64,000 nt of DNA from Pelomonas sp. V22. Lineage in GTDB: Bacteria; Pseudomonadota; Gammaproteobacteria; Burkholderiales; Burkholderiaceae_C. The position numbers were made by a program, and so were the translations under genes. Under the pieces are notes generated by a model. The model saw only the letters and a list, made by a program, of their open reading frames with translations. It was not told where the DNA came from and made no database searches. Each line of letters begins with the position of its first letter. The stretch's first letter is position 1. Below are positions 45,579 to 54,652 of this stretch, piece by piece. Where the stretch lies: positions 1,302,001 to 1,366,000 of the forward strand of contig NZ_JAGIXS010000001.1 of assembly GCF_030014915.1 (NCBI RefSeq). Direction: 5' to 3'.

Positions 45579-47606
45579 ATGTTCGCCCTGTTCGATGAAG
45601 CCGGAAAATTCCTCGCCGGCCGCGTGATGTCCGAAGCCGACAGTTCCATGCAGGTGGAGCTGGACTCGGGCAAGCGCGTCAAAGTGAAGGCAGCCAATGT
45701 GCTGCTCAAGTTCGACAAGCCCGCCCCCGCCGAGCTGATCGCCGAGGGCCAGCGCCTGGCCCAGGAGATCGACCTGGACCTGGCCTGGGAATTCGCCCCC
45801 GACACCGAGTTCGGCTTTGCCGAACTGGCACGCGACTATTTCGACGCCAAGGCCGGCATCACGCACCAGGCCGCCGCGCTGTTCCGCCTGTTCGAGGCGC
45901 CGCATTACTTCCGCCGCGCCGGCAAGGGCCAGTTCAAGAAGGCACCGGAAGACATCGTCAAGGCCGCCCTGCTCGGCATCGAGCGCAAGAAGCAGCAGGC
46001 CTTGCAGATCGAGGCCTGGGCCGCCGAGCTGGCCGCCGGCACCTGTCCGGCAGCCATCAAGGACCAGATCTACAAGATCCTGTTCAAGCCCGACAAGAAC
46101 GGCCCCGAGTACAAGGCCGTGGTCGAGGCGACCAAGCTGGCGCACAAGGCGCCGCTGGACCTCTTGAAGGACGCCGGCGCCATCACCAGCGCCTACCAGT
46201 TCCACTGGAAGCGCTTCCTGTTCGAGAACTTCCCCAAGGGCACGGGCTTCCCCGCGCTCACCGCGCCAGAAATCAAGGACGAGCTGCCGCTCGCGCCCGT
46301 AGCCGCCTTCTCGATCGACGACTCGGCCACGACCGAGATCGACGATGCGCTGTCGGTGCAGGGCCTCGGCACGGGCACCGTGATCTTCGGCGTGCACATT
46401 GCCGCGCCGGGCTTGGCGATCCAGCCCGACTCGGCCGTCGACAAGGTCGCGCGCGACCGGTATTCCACCGTCTACATGCCCGGCTGGAAGCTGACCATGC
46501 TGCCGGACGAGGTGGTGCAGGTCTACACGCTGACCGAAGGCCGCGACTGCCCGGCTGTGTCGCTCTACGTGACCATGGACGAGGCCACGCTGGCCGTGAA
46601 GGGCAGCGAGACCAAGCTCGAGCGCGTGCCGATCAAGAGCAATCTGCGCCACGACAAGCTGGACAACGTGATCACCGAGGCCACGCTCAGCGGCGCCGAG
46701 CCGGCCACTTACGAATTCGCGCCGGAGCTGGCCTTTGCCTTCCGCCTGGCCAAGCATCTGAAAGCGCAGCGCGAGGTGGTGCGCGGCAAGCCCGAGACCT
46801 TCAACCGGCCGGACTACAACTTCCGCCTGAGCTCGGGCGGTGAGCGCGAGCCCGATGGCACGGAAGAGGTCAGCATCAGCACCCGCGCCCGCGGCACGGC
46901 GCTGGACCTGATCGTGGCCGAGGCCATGATCCTGGCCAATTCCACCTGGGGCGGCTGGCTCAACGAGCTGGGCCTGCCCGGCATCTACCGCAGCCAGGCC
47001 AGCCTCGCGCCCGGCATCAAGGTGCGCATGGGCACCAAGGCCCTGCCCCACGCCGGCATGGGCGTGGCGCAATACACCTGGGCGACCTCGCCGCTGCGCC
47101 GCTATGTGGACCTGGTCAACCAGTGGCAGATCATTGCCTGCGCCCGCCATGGCCGCACGGCCGCCCTGGTGGCGCCGTTCAAGCCCAAGGATGCGGCGCT
47201 GTTCTCGATCATCTCGGGTTTCGACGCCGCCTACAGCGCCTACAACGGCTTCCAGTCCGGCATCGAGCGTTACTGGACGCTGCGCCACCTGGCGCAGAAC
47301 GGCATCACCGAACTGACGGCCGCCGTGATGAAGGACGGCCTGGTTCGCGCCGACGAGCTGCCCCTCGTGTTCAAGGCCCTGGGTTGCGAACCATTGCCAC
47401 GCGGCAGCCATGTCAAGGTGCGCATCACCGGCCTCGACGAGATGACGCTGGACGTGCATGCCACGCTGATTGAACGCCTGGATGAGGCACCAGCGGCAGC
47501 CACTGAGGAAGAAGCCGAGGATGACGAGGTCGAGGCCAGCGGCCCGCTGACCTTGGCCATCGACGTCAACGCCGACGAGGCACCCGCCGAGGGCAGCACC
47601 GCCTGA
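45579..47606 (+). CDS. rnb: RNB-domain exoribonuclease (RNase II/R family)
   Basis: A 675-residue 3'-5' exoribonuclease. An N-terminal cold-shock-like region (GKRVKVKAANVLLKF) precedes the RNB domain, whose active site is FSIDDSATTEIDDALSV, followed by YMPGWKLTMLPDEV and the C-terminal YTWATSPLRRYVDL. A final S1-like segment (VKVRITGLDEMTLDVHA) and a short acidic tail end the protein. It is nearer RNase II than RNase R in length. I prefer the ATG at 45579 (MFALFDEAGKFL); the ATG at 45555 is possible, but a GACAAT -10-like box lies between them. It heads a plus-strand operon. Confidence 0.92.
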   Translation: MFALFDEAGKFLAGRVMSEADSSMQVELDSGKRVKVKAANVLLKFDKPAPAELIAEGQRLAQEIDLDLAWEFAPDTEFGFAELARDYFDAKAGITHQAAALFRLFEAPHYFRRAGKGQFKKAPEDIVKAALLGIERKKQQALQIEAWAAELAAGTCPAAIKDQIYKILFKPDKNGPEYKAVVEATKLAHKAPLDLLKDAGAITSAYQFHWKRFLFENFPKGTGFPALTAPEIKDELPLAPVAAFSIDDSATTEIDDALSVQGLGTGTVIFGVHIAAPGLAIQPDSAVDKVARDRYSTVYMPGWKLTMLPDEVVQVYTLTEGRDCPAVSLYVTMDEATLAVKGSETKLERVPIKSNLRHDKLDNVITEATLSGAEPATYEFAPELAFAFRLAKHLKAQREVVRGKPETFNRPDYNFRLSSGGEREPDGTEEVSISTRARGTALDLIVAEAMILANSTWGGWLNELGLPGIYRSQASLAPGIKVRMGTKALPHAGMGVAQYTWATSPLRRYVDLVNQWQIIACARHGRTAALVAPFKPKDAALFSIISGFDAAYSAYNGFQSGIERYWTLRHLAQNGITELTAAVMKDGLVRADELPLVFKALGCEPLPRGSHVKVRITGLDEMTLDVHATLIERLDEAPAAATEEEAEDDEVEASGPLTLAIDVNADEAPAEGSTA

Positions 47607-47608
47607 CG

Positions 47609-48466
47609 ATGACGGCCAAGACGAAGCTCTCGACCCTGCATCTCGCCTTGCTGGTGTCCCTGGGGGCCCACGCGGGCCTCTTGACGCTTCGCATCGTCGA
47701 TCCCGAGAGCTTCAACCGCATCTTCCAGGACACGCCGCTGGAGGTGGTGCTGGTCAACACCAAGGCCAACGAAGCCTCGGAAAAACCGCAGGTGCTGGCA
47801 CAGGCCAATCTGGCCGGCGGCGGCAACACCGAGGTCGGCCGCGCCACCTCGCCGCTGCCGCCGTCCAAGGTGCTGGAGATCGGCGAGGCCAGCGAGGTCC
47901 AGCATGCGCGCATCGACGATCTGCGCCAGCAGCAGCAGCAGTTGCTCGCGCAACTGCGCCGCGACATCGCCTTGCTGCCCCCGCCCGACCCGCAGCGTGA
48001 AAAGGGCTCGCAGGAAGCGCGCGAGCAGGCCGAGCGGCGCCGCCAGCTGGTGCAGATCCTGGCGACCATCGAGAAGCGGGTCAACGAAGAGAACGCCCGC
48101 CCGCGCAAGCGCTACATCAGCCCGGCCACCCGCGAGGTGGTCTACGCCCAGTACTACGACGCGCTGCGCCGCCGTATCGAGGAGCGCGGCACGCGCAACT
48201 TCCCCGAGTTCCGAGGCCAGAAGCTGTATGGCGAGCTGACCATGAACATCCATGTGGACCAGCGCGGTCGCGTGATCGAGACCGACATCGTCGCGTCCTC
48301 CGGCAATGCCAACCTGGACCGCCGGGCCGAGGCCATCGTCAGCGCGGCCGCGCCCTTTGGCAATTTCACGAATGCCATGAAGCGCGGCGCCGAGGTGCTG
48401 GTGATCACCTCGCGCTTCAAGTTCACCCGCGACGAGGGTCTCGAGACCACGCTGAGCGGGCGCTGA
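47609..48466 (+). CDS. TonB-like energy transducer family protein
   Basis: A 285-residue protein with an N-terminal membrane anchor ([20 protein letters not shown]), a periplasmic linker with a glutamine-rich coiled coil ([20 protein letters not shown]), and a C-terminal TonB-type domain ([13 protein letters not shown] ... [20 protein letters not shown]). It lacks the long Pro-Glu/Pro-Lys rigid segment of classic TonB, and no exbB/exbD lie nearby, so whether it drives TonB-dependent transport is unclear. It starts two bases after rnb and is followed 20 bp later by aroE, an arrangement recurrent in Burkholderiales. Confidence 0.85.
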   Translation: MTAKTKLSTLHLALLVSLGAHAGLLTLRIVDPESFNRIFQDTPLEVVLVNTKANEASEKPQVLAQANLAGGGNTEVGRATSPLPPSKVLEIGEASEVQHARIDDLRQQQQQLLAQLRRDIALLPPPDPQREKGSQEAREQAERRRQLVQILATIEKRVNEENARPRKRYISPATREVVYAQYYDALRRRIEERGTRNFPEFRGQKLYGELTMNIHVDQRGRVIETDIVASSGNANLDRRAEAIVSAAAPFGNFTNAMKRGAEVLVITSRFKFTRDEGLETTLSGR

Positions 48467-48485
48467 CAGGAATAGAGAGAGAACA

Positions 48486-49316
48486 ATGGATCGCTACGCC
48501 GTGGCCGGCAACCCGGTCGAACACAGCCAGTCGCCCTGGATCCACGCGGCCTTCGCCGCGCAGACCGGCCAGCAGCTGGACTACGGCCGGTTGCTGTGCC
48601 CGCTGGATGGTTTTGCGCCAACGCTGAAGCAGTTCGCGGCCGAAGGCGGCCGGGGCTGCAGCGTGACCGTGCCCTTCAAGTTCGAAGCCTTCGAGCTGGC
48701 GTCGCGCCGCAGCGAGCGCGCCCTGCTCGCCGGTGCGGCCAATACCTTGCGCTTTGATGCCGACGGCTGGTTCGCCGACAACACCGACGGCGTGGGCCTC
48801 CTGCGCGACATCGAGCGCAATGCGGCCCGGCCGCTGGCGGGCAAGCGCCTGCTGCTGATTGGCGCCGGCGGTGCCTCGGCCGGCGTGCTGGGCCCGCTGC
48901 TGGCAGCACGGCCTGCCGAGCTGGTGCTGGCCAATCGCAGCGTGGACAAGGCCGAGGCCCTGGTGGCATCGCATGCCGCATGGGCTTCTCACTACGGCGT
49001 GAGCTTGCGTGCCTCGGCGCTCGATGCCTGCGGCACGGGCTTCGACGTCGTCGTCAATGCCACCGCCGCCAGCCTGGCCGGCGCCGGCGTGCCGGTGTCG
49101 GGCGAGGTGCTCGCCCCGGGGGCGCTGGCACTGGACATGATGTACGGCCCCAAGGCCCAGCCCTTCCTCGATTGGGCCGCAGCCCATGGCGCCGAGGGCC
49201 GTGACGGCCTGGGCATGCTGGTCGAGCAGGCCGCCGAGGCTTTTGAAGTCTGGCGGGGCGTGAAGCCGGAAACCGCCTCGGTGCTGGCGGCGCTGCGCGC
49301 GCGGCTCAAGGCCTGA
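48486..49316 (+). CDS. aroE: Shikimate dehydrogenase
   Basis: A 276-residue NADP-dependent enzyme that reduces 3-dehydroshikimate to shikimate. It begins [19 protein letters not shown]. The catalytic lysine lies in [10 protein letters not shown] and the paired aspartate in ADNTDGVG. The nucleotide loop is [14 protein letters not shown]. The start follows a GAGAGAGA purine tract that serves as ribosome-binding site. Another shikimate-pathway gene, aroQ, lies 2 kb downstream. Confidence 0.97.
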   Translation: MDRYAVAGNPVEHSQSPWIHAAFAAQTGQQLDYGRLLCPLDGFAPTLKQFAAEGGRGCSVTVPFKFEAFELASRRSERALLAGAANTLRFDADGWFADNTDGVGLLRDIERNAARPLAGKRLLLIGAGGASAGVLGPLLAARPAELVLANRSVDKAEALVASHAAWASHYGVSLRASALDACGTGFDVVVNATAASLAGAGVPVSGEVLAPGALALDMMYGPKAQPFLDWAAAHGAEGRDGLGMLVEQAAEAFEVWRGVKPETASVLAALRARLKA

Positions 49317-49318
49317 TC

Positions 49319-50059
49319 ATGCTCAAGCAGCTCTGGCGCTTGCTGGCCCTCGCCCTGCTGGGCGTGCTCGCGCTGCAGCTCTATTTCGCCGGCCGCATCG
49401 CCTTGATGAACTGGCTCGCGCCGCAGTCCACCAGCTTCCAACGCTCGGAGATGGCGCGCATCGCCACCGAAAAGCATCAGCTGCTGTGGAGCCAGGACTG
49501 GGTCGACAGAGACCAGATCTCGCCCAATCTGCGCCGGGCGGTCATCGCCAGCGAGGACGCCGGCTTTGCGGACCACAGCGGTGTGGACTGGGACGCACTG
49601 GAGAAGGCCTGGGACAAGAACCAGCGCGAGCAGGCCAGGGTCGACAAGCGCGTGGCCCGCAACCCGGCAGCGCCGACCAAGCCGGTGGCCAAGGTGGTGG
49701 GCGGTTCCACCATCACCCAGCAACTGGCCAAGAACCTGTTCCTCAGCAGCGAGCGCAACCTCGTGCGCAAGGGCCAGGAATTCCTGATCACCTTCATGCT
49801 GGAAGGCCTGCTGAGCAAGCGCCGCATCCTCGAGATCTATCTGAACAATGTGGAATGGGGCGAAGGCGTTTTTGGCGCCCAGGCGGCGGCCCGTCACTAC
49901 TTCCATGTGGACGCAAAGAACCTCAGCGCCAACCAGGCCGCCCGGCTGGCCGTGATGCTGCCGGCGCCCAAGCGCTTCGAGAAGCGGCCGGCCTCGCCCT
50001 ATGTGCTGGCGCGGGCTGGCACGGTGGAAGCGCGGATGGGTGCGGTGGAACTGCCATGA
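49319..50059 (+). CDS. mtgA: Monofunctional biosynthetic peptidoglycan transglycosylase
   Basis: A 246-residue GT51 glycosyltransferase that polymerises lipid II at the periplasmic face. An N-terminal membrane anchor (LWRLLALALLGVLALQLYF) is followed by the catalytic VIASEDAGFADHSGVDW (catalytic Glu) and GGSTITQQLAKNLFLSSER motifs, and then EIYLNNVEWGEGVFG. It begins two bases after aroE and overlaps the next gene as ATGA. Confidence 0.96.
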   Translation: MLKQLWRLLALALLGVLALQLYFAGRIALMNWLAPQSTSFQRSEMARIATEKHQLLWSQDWVDRDQISPNLRRAVIASEDAGFADHSGVDWDALEKAWDKNQREQARVDKRVARNPAAPTKPVAKVVGGSTITQQLAKNLFLSSERNLVRKGQEFLITFMLEGLLSKRRILEIYLNNVEWGEGVFGAQAAARHYFHVDAKNLSANQAARLAVMLPAPKRFEKRPASPYVLARAGTVEARMGAVELP

Positions 50060-50652
50060 GTGATATCAAGCAGGAGATTGCGGTGACGGCCGCCCGCCTC
50101 GTGGTCGAGGAAGGCCTGGAGTACGGTCCGGCCAAGCAGCGCGCGGTCAAGCAGCTCGGCCTGAACCGCCGCGCCGAGCTGCCGGACAACGATGAGCTGG
50201 AAGACCAGGTGCGCGAGTACCTGGCCCTGTTCTGCGCCGACACCCAGCCGGCCGAGCTGGCCGCGCTGCGGGCGCTGGCCGCCCAGTGGATGGAGCGGCT
50301 GGCCGAGTTCCGACCGCATCTCTCCGGCGCGGTCTGGCGCGGTACGGCCACGCGGCTTTCCAATATTCACCTGCAACTGTTCTGCGACGACAGCAAGTCG
50401 ACCGAGATCGCCCTGATCAACCAGGGCCTGGACTATGAGGTCGGCAGCAGTACCGTCCATGGCAGGCAGATCGACGTGCTGGGCCTTTCCGTGCCCTGCC
50501 GCGAACTCGGGGAGCCGGTGCTGGTGCTGCTCTCCATCCTCGACCACGACGACCTGCGCGGCGCCCTGAAGCCCGACGCCCGAGGCCGCAGCGAGCGCGG
50601 CGACCTGGCGGCCCTGCGCCAACTGATTGAGAAGGAAAGCATGCAGCCATGA
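50056..50652 (+). CDS. Conserved protein of unknown function between mtgA and tlpA
   Basis: A 198-residue soluble protein whose coding frame is supported by the ATGA overlaps with mtgA upstream and tlpA downstream and by typical codon use. I recognise no catalytic motif. The first half is helical and charged (TAARLVVEEGLEYGPAKQRA). The second half looks alpha/beta (HLQLFCDDSKSTEIALINQG), with several acidic residues (DD, DHDD) that could suggest a nucleotidyltransferase-like fold, but this is weak. No signal peptide or membrane helix is present. Context next to cell-wall and thiol-redox genes gives no clear role. Confidence 0.8.
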   Translation: MSDIKQEIAVTAARLVVEEGLEYGPAKQRAVKQLGLNRRAELPDNDELEDQVREYLALFCADTQPAELAALRALAAQWMERLAEFRPHLSGAVWRGTATRLSNIHLQLFCDDSKSTEIALINQGLDYEVGSSTVHGRQIDVLGLSVPCRELGEPVLVLLSILDHDDLRGALKPDARGRSERGDLAALRQLIEKESMQP

Positions 50653-51215
50653 CGAATGACACCCTAGACGCGGGCAAGCGCCGCCTGCTGATGATTGGCG
50701 TTGGCCTGGCCGCCGCCGCCGCCGGCCTGACCGTGGCCTTGCGCCGCAAGGACAAGGGCGCACCGCCGCCGCCAGCGCTGAGCGCTGACGCCGAGGCCTT
50801 GGGCCAGGTCTGGTCGGCCAGCTTCGACAGGCCCGGTGGCGGTCAGCTGCAACTGGCGCCGCTGCGCGGCAAGCCGCTCTTGATCAATTTCTGGGCCACC
50901 TGGTGCGCCCCCTGCGTCAAGGAGCTGCCCGAGCTGAACGAGTTCCAGCGCGAGTTCGCGGCCAAGGGCTGGAAGGTGGTGGGTCTCGCCATCGACAAGC
51001 CCGAGGCGGTGCAGGAGTTCCTGCGCAAGGTGCCGGTCGATTTCGACCTGGGCCTGGCCGGATTGACCGGCACGGATCTGGCGCGCAAACTCGGCAACCC
51101 TCAGGGCGGCCTGCCCTTCAGCGTGGCTTTCAATGCCGAAGGCCAGCCTTACTGGACCAAGCTGGGGCCGACCAGCCTCGCTGAGCTGCGAGAACTGGCG
51201 AACTCAAAAGCCTGA
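50649..51215 (+). CDS. TlpA-family thiol:disulfide oxidoreductase
   Basis: A 188-residue thioredoxin-fold protein anchored in the inner membrane by an N-terminal helix (RRLLMIGVGLAAAAAGLTVA), with the catalytic domain in the periplasm. The active site is FWATWCAPCVKELPEL (CAPC), and a cis-proline lies in GGLPFSV. Relatives reduce apocytochromes or other exported proteins. It is the last gene of the rnb-to-tlpA run; about 110 bp without a gene follow. Confidence 0.93.
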   Translation: MTNDTLDAGKRRLLMIGVGLAAAAAGLTVALRRKDKGAPPPPALSADAEALGQVWSASFDRPGGGQLQLAPLRGKPLLINFWATWCAPCVKELPELNEFQREFAAKGWKVVGLAIDKPEAVQEFLRKVPVDFDLGLAGLTGTDLARKLGNPQGGLPFSVAFNAEGQPYWTKLGPTSLAELRELANSKA

Positions 51216-51329
51216 ACCGGTCAAGCGATAAATTTCAGGCTAGTTAGCAGGATTGGGGCCTAAAAAGCGTAAAGTCCAGCCTTTCTCGCTTCTAGTGTCT
51301 GCGCTCTAATGGGCCAGGACGCGCCGCTG

Positions 51330-51773
51330 ATGCAAATTCTGGTACTTCACGGACCCAATCTCAACCTCCTTGGCAGCAGGGAGCCACAGATCTATGGTTC
51401 GCGAACTTTGGCTGAAATCGATGCTGATCTCATAGAGATGGCAACGAAAGCCGGAGTCCAGCTGGAATGCTTCCAGAGCAACCACGAAGGTGCCCTGGTG
51501 GACCGCATCCAAGCGGCGGGCCGGGACGGATGCCGCTTCGTCATCATCAATCCGGCGGCTTACACCCATACCAGCGTGGCCGTCCGCGACGCGCTGGCCG
51601 GCGTGGGCCTGCCCTTTGTCGAAGTGCATCTGTCCAATATCCACAAGCGCGAAGCCTTCCGGCAGCACAGCTATTTCTCGGACCTCGCCGACGGAGTGAT
51701 CTGCGGCTTGGGGCCGATGGGCTACCGGCTCGCCTTGCAGTACGCGCTCGACAAGCTCGCCCGCCCCAGCTAG
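51330..51773 (+). CDS. aroQ: 3-dehydroquinate dehydratase, type II
   Basis: A 147-residue dodecamer-forming dehydratase of the shikimate pathway. Motifs are [20 protein letters not shown] (with the catalytic Tyr in IYG), [24 protein letters not shown], and [13 protein letters not shown] with the catalytic His. I prefer the ATG at 51330, which gives the family-typical N-terminus; an ATG at 51309 would add seven residues. The upstream gap (51216-51329) probably carries the promoter of the aroQ-accBC run, but I could not fix its boxes. Confidence 0.96.
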   Translation: MQILVLHGPNLNLLGSREPQIYGSRTLAEIDADLIEMATKAGVQLECFQSNHEGALVDRIQAAGRDGCRFVIINPAAYTHTSVAVRDALAGVGLPFVEVHLSNIHKREAFRQHSYFSDLADGVICGLGPMGYRLALQYALDKLARPS

Positions 51774-51844
51774 GCCACAAGCCTGAACGGGGCAGCCCGG
51801 CACTGGAAACTCAAGATACAACTTATTCCGTTGGAGAAGACCTC

Positions 51845-52303
51845 ATGGATCTGCGCAAGCTCAAGACCCTGATCGACCTGGTGTCCGAGTCGAATATTTC
51901 CGAACTCGAAATCACCGAGGCCGATGGCAAGGTGCGCATCGTCAAGCAGGATGGCTCAGCGATGGTGCCGATGACCCAGGTCATGCAGGCGCCGATGGCC
52001 GCCCCGGCCGTGGCCGCCGCGCCCGTCGCAACTGCCGCTCCGGTGGCCGCGGCCCCGGCCGAGGAAGTGGGTCACAAGGTCAAGTCGCCGATGGTCGGCA
52101 CCTTCTACCGCTCCAGCAGCCCCAATGCCAAGCCTTTCGTTGAAGTGGGTCAGAGCATCAAGGAAGGCGAGGCCATCTGCATCATCGAAGCGATGAAGAT
52201 CATGAACGAGATCGAAGCCGACAAGACCGGCACGGTCACCAAGATCCTGGTCGAGAACGGCCAACCGGTGGAGTTCGGCCAAGCGCTGTTCATCATTGAG
52301 TAA
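51845..52303 (+). CDS. accB: Acetyl-CoA carboxylase biotin carboxyl carrier protein
   Basis: A 152-residue biotin carrier for the first step of fatty acid synthesis. Its N-terminal [20 protein letters not shown], Ala/Pro-rich linker (about 47-72) and biotinyl domain with EAMKIMNE (biotinylated Lys118) are all typical. A GGAG ribosome-binding site precedes the ATG. It is followed 12 bp later by accC. Confidence 0.98.
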   Translation: MDLRKLKTLIDLVSESNISELEITEADGKVRIVKQDGSAMVPMTQVMQAPMAAPAVAAAPVATAAPVAAAPAEEVGHKVKSPMVGTFYRSSSPNAKPFVEVGQSIKEGEAICIIEAMKIMNEIEADKTGTVTKILVENGQPVEFGQALFIIE

Positions 52304-52315
52304 GGCGCTGCAGTC

Positions 52316-53665
52316 ATGTTCAAGAAGATATTGATTGCGAACCGGGGCGAGATCGCCCTGCGCATCCAGCGCGCGTGTCGCGAGCTCGGCGTCAAGTCGG
52401 TGGTCGTGTACTCCGAAGCTGACCGCGATGCCAAGTACGTGAAGCTGGCCGATGAGGCCGTCTGCATCGGCCCGGCGCCGTCGAGCCAGAGCTACCTCAG
52501 CATGCCGGCCATCATCGCCACGGCCGAGGTCACGGACGCCGAAGCCATCCACCCCGGCTACGGCTTCCTCAGTGAGAACGCCGACTTCGCCGAGCGCGTC
52601 GAGCGCAGCGGCTTCACCTTCATCGGCCCCACGTCGGAAAACATCCGCATGATGGGCGACAAGGTCTCGGCCAAACAAGCCATGATCCGCGCCGGCGTGC
52701 CCTGCGTGCCGGGCTCCGAAGGCGCCCTGCCCGAGGATCCGAAGGAGATCATCAAGATCGCCCGCGCGGTCGGCTACCCGGTCATCATCAAGGCCGCTGG
52801 TGGCGGTGGTGGCCGCGGCATGCGCGTGGTCCACACCGAGGCTGCCCTGGTCAATGCGGTGCAGATGACGCGCACCGAAGCTGGCGCCGCCTTCGGCAAT
52901 CCGCAGGTCTACATGGAGAAGTTCCTGGAGAACCCGCGCCACGTGGAAATCCAGATCCTCGCCGACAGCCACAAGAACGCCGTCTGGCTGGGTGAGCGCG
53001 ACTGCTCGATGCAGCGCCGCCACCAGAAGATCATCGAGGAAGCGCCGGCACCGGGCATTCCGCGCCGCTCGATCGAGAAGGTGGGCGACCGCTGCGCCGC
53101 CGCCTGCAAGAAGATGGGCTATCGCGGCGCCGGCACCTTCGAGTTCCTGTACGAGAACGGCGAGTTCTATTTCATCGAGATGAACACGCGCGTGCAGGTC
53201 GAGCATCCGGTCACCGAGATGGTCACCGGCATCGACATCGTGCAGCAGCAGATCAAGATTGCCGCCGGCGAGAAGCTGCCGTTCACGCAGCGCAACATCG
53301 AGATGCGCGGCCATGCGATCGAGTGCCGCATCAATGCGGAAGACCCGGTCAAGTTCGTGCCCTCGCCCGGCCGCATCACGACCTGGCACGCCCCCGGCGG
53401 CCCCGGCGTGCGTGTGGACTCGCATGCCTACACGAACTACTTCGTGCCACCGACCTACGACTCGATGATCGGCAAGATCATCTGCCACGGCGACACCCGC
53501 GAGCAGGCCATGGCCCGCATGCGCATCGCCCTGTCGGAAACGGTGGTCGAAGGCATCCAGACCAACATCCCGCTGCACCGCGAGCTGATGGCCGACGCCA
53601 AGTTCATGGAAGGTGGCACCAGCATCCACTATCTTGAGAGCTGGATGAGCGAGCACAAACGCTGA
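52316..53665 (+). CDS. accC: Acetyl-CoA carboxylase biotin carboxylase subunit
   Basis: A 449-residue ATP-grasp enzyme that carboxylates biotin on AccB. The N-terminal [20 protein letters not shown], the ATP loop [34 protein letters not shown] and [15 protein letters not shown] are diagnostic. Its length equals that of E. coli AccC. The stop overlaps the prmA start by one base. Confidence 0.98.
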   Translation: MFKKILIANRGEIALRIQRACRELGVKSVVVYSEADRDAKYVKLADEAVCIGPAPSSQSYLSMPAIIATAEVTDAEAIHPGYGFLSENADFAERVERSGFTFIGPTSENIRMMGDKVSAKQAMIRAGVPCVPGSEGALPEDPKEIIKIARAVGYPVIIKAAGGGGGRGMRVVHTEAALVNAVQMTRTEAGAAFGNPQVYMEKFLENPRHVEIQILADSHKNAVWLGERDCSMQRRHQKIIEEAPAPGIPRRSIEKVGDRCAAACKKMGYRGAGTFEFLYENGEFYFIEMNTRVQVEHPVTEMVTGIDIVQQQIKIAAGEKLPFTQRNIEMRGHAIECRINAEDPVKFVPSPGRITTWHAPGGPGVRVDSHAYTNYFVPPTYDSMIGKIICHGDTREQAMARMRIALSETVVEGIQTNIPLHRELMADAKFMEGGTSIHYLESWMSEHKR

Positions 53666-54585
53666 TGACCATGAGCGATCCCAATCTGCATGAGCTGGTG
53701 CTGATCTGCGGCGAAGACGACGTCGAGACCGTCAGCGATGCGCTGATGGAACTCGACGCGCTGGCCGTCTCGGTGGAAGACGCCGATGCCGACACCGATG
53801 CCGAGAAGGCCCTCTTTGGCGAGCCCGGCATGCCGGCCCCCAAGGGTGGTTGGCAGCGCTCAGCCGTGCGCGCGCTGTTCCCCGGCGAGGCCGAGGCCAC
53901 CGAGTGCGCCACGCTGATACTCGCGCAGGACTGGGCCGCCAACGTCCATGTGCAGACCATCCAGCAAGTGCCCGAGCAGGACTGGGTGCGCCTGACGCAA
54001 TCGCAGTTCGCGCCGGTGGAGATCACGCCGGAGTTCTGGATCGTGCCGTCCTGGCATGAAGCACCGGCACAAGCGAAGAAGGTGATGCGGCTGGACCCGG
54101 GCCTCGCCTTCGGTACCGGCACGCACCCGACGACGCGCATGTGCCTGCGCTGGATCGCCCATCACGCCGACCTGGCCACTGGCTGGGATCGCGTGCTCGA
54201 CTACGGTTGCGGCTCCGGCATCCTCGCCATCGGCGCGGCCCTGCATGGCGCCCGCGCCATTGACGCGGTAGACATTGACCCGGCCGCCATCATCTCGACC
54301 GAGGCCAATGCCGCGGCCAACCAGGTCGCGTCGATCAGGGCCGCCCTACCCGATGTGGCACAAGGCAGCTACCCGCTGGTGCTGGCCAACATCCTGGCCA
54401 CGCCACTGCGCCTGCTCGCGCCCCTGCTGTGCGCCCACGTGGCCGCTGGTGGCCACCTGGTGCTGGCAGGCATCCTGGCTCGCCAGGCCGACGAGTTGAA
54501 AGAGGCCTATGCCCCTTGGCTGCAGCTCGATGTCAGCGACAGCGAAGAGGGCTGGATCCTGATGACGGCTCAGCGCCCCGCTTGA
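53665..54585 (+). CDS. prmA: Ribosomal protein L11 methyltransferase
   Basis: A 306-residue SAM-dependent enzyme that trimethylates ribosomal protein L11. The N-terminal substrate-recognition domain (LHELVLICGEDDVETVSDAL) precedes the methyltransferase core with DPGLAFGTGTHPTTRMCL, the SAM loop VLDYGCGSGILAIGA and LVLANILATPLRLLAP. The ATG at 53665 is coupled to the accC stop; a second ATG two codons later is an alternative. The accC-prmA order is common in betaproteobacteria. Confidence 0.96.
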   Translation: MTMSDPNLHELVLICGEDDVETVSDALMELDALAVSVEDADADTDAEKALFGEPGMPAPKGGWQRSAVRALFPGEAEATECATLILAQDWAANVHVQTIQQVPEQDWVRLTQSQFAPVEITPEFWIVPSWHEAPAQAKKVMRLDPGLAFGTGTHPTTRMCLRWIAHHADLATGWDRVLDYGCGSGILAIGAALHGARAIDAVDIDPAAIISTEANAAANQVASIRAALPDVAQGSYPLVLANILATPLRLLAPLLCAHVAAGGHLVLAGILARQADELKEAYAPWLQLDVSDSEEGWILMTAQRPA

Positions 54586-54652
54586 TGCCGGGCTGTTCCG
54601 CTGAGGGTCGCCCTGGGGTCTGGTCTTGCCTGGCACATGGCATGATTCGCCC

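Noticed and set aside
49486-50652. A 388-codon frame starting inside mtgA
   Set aside because: Only the part from ATG 50056 reads as a real protein; the upstream part is an out-of-frame reading of mtgA.
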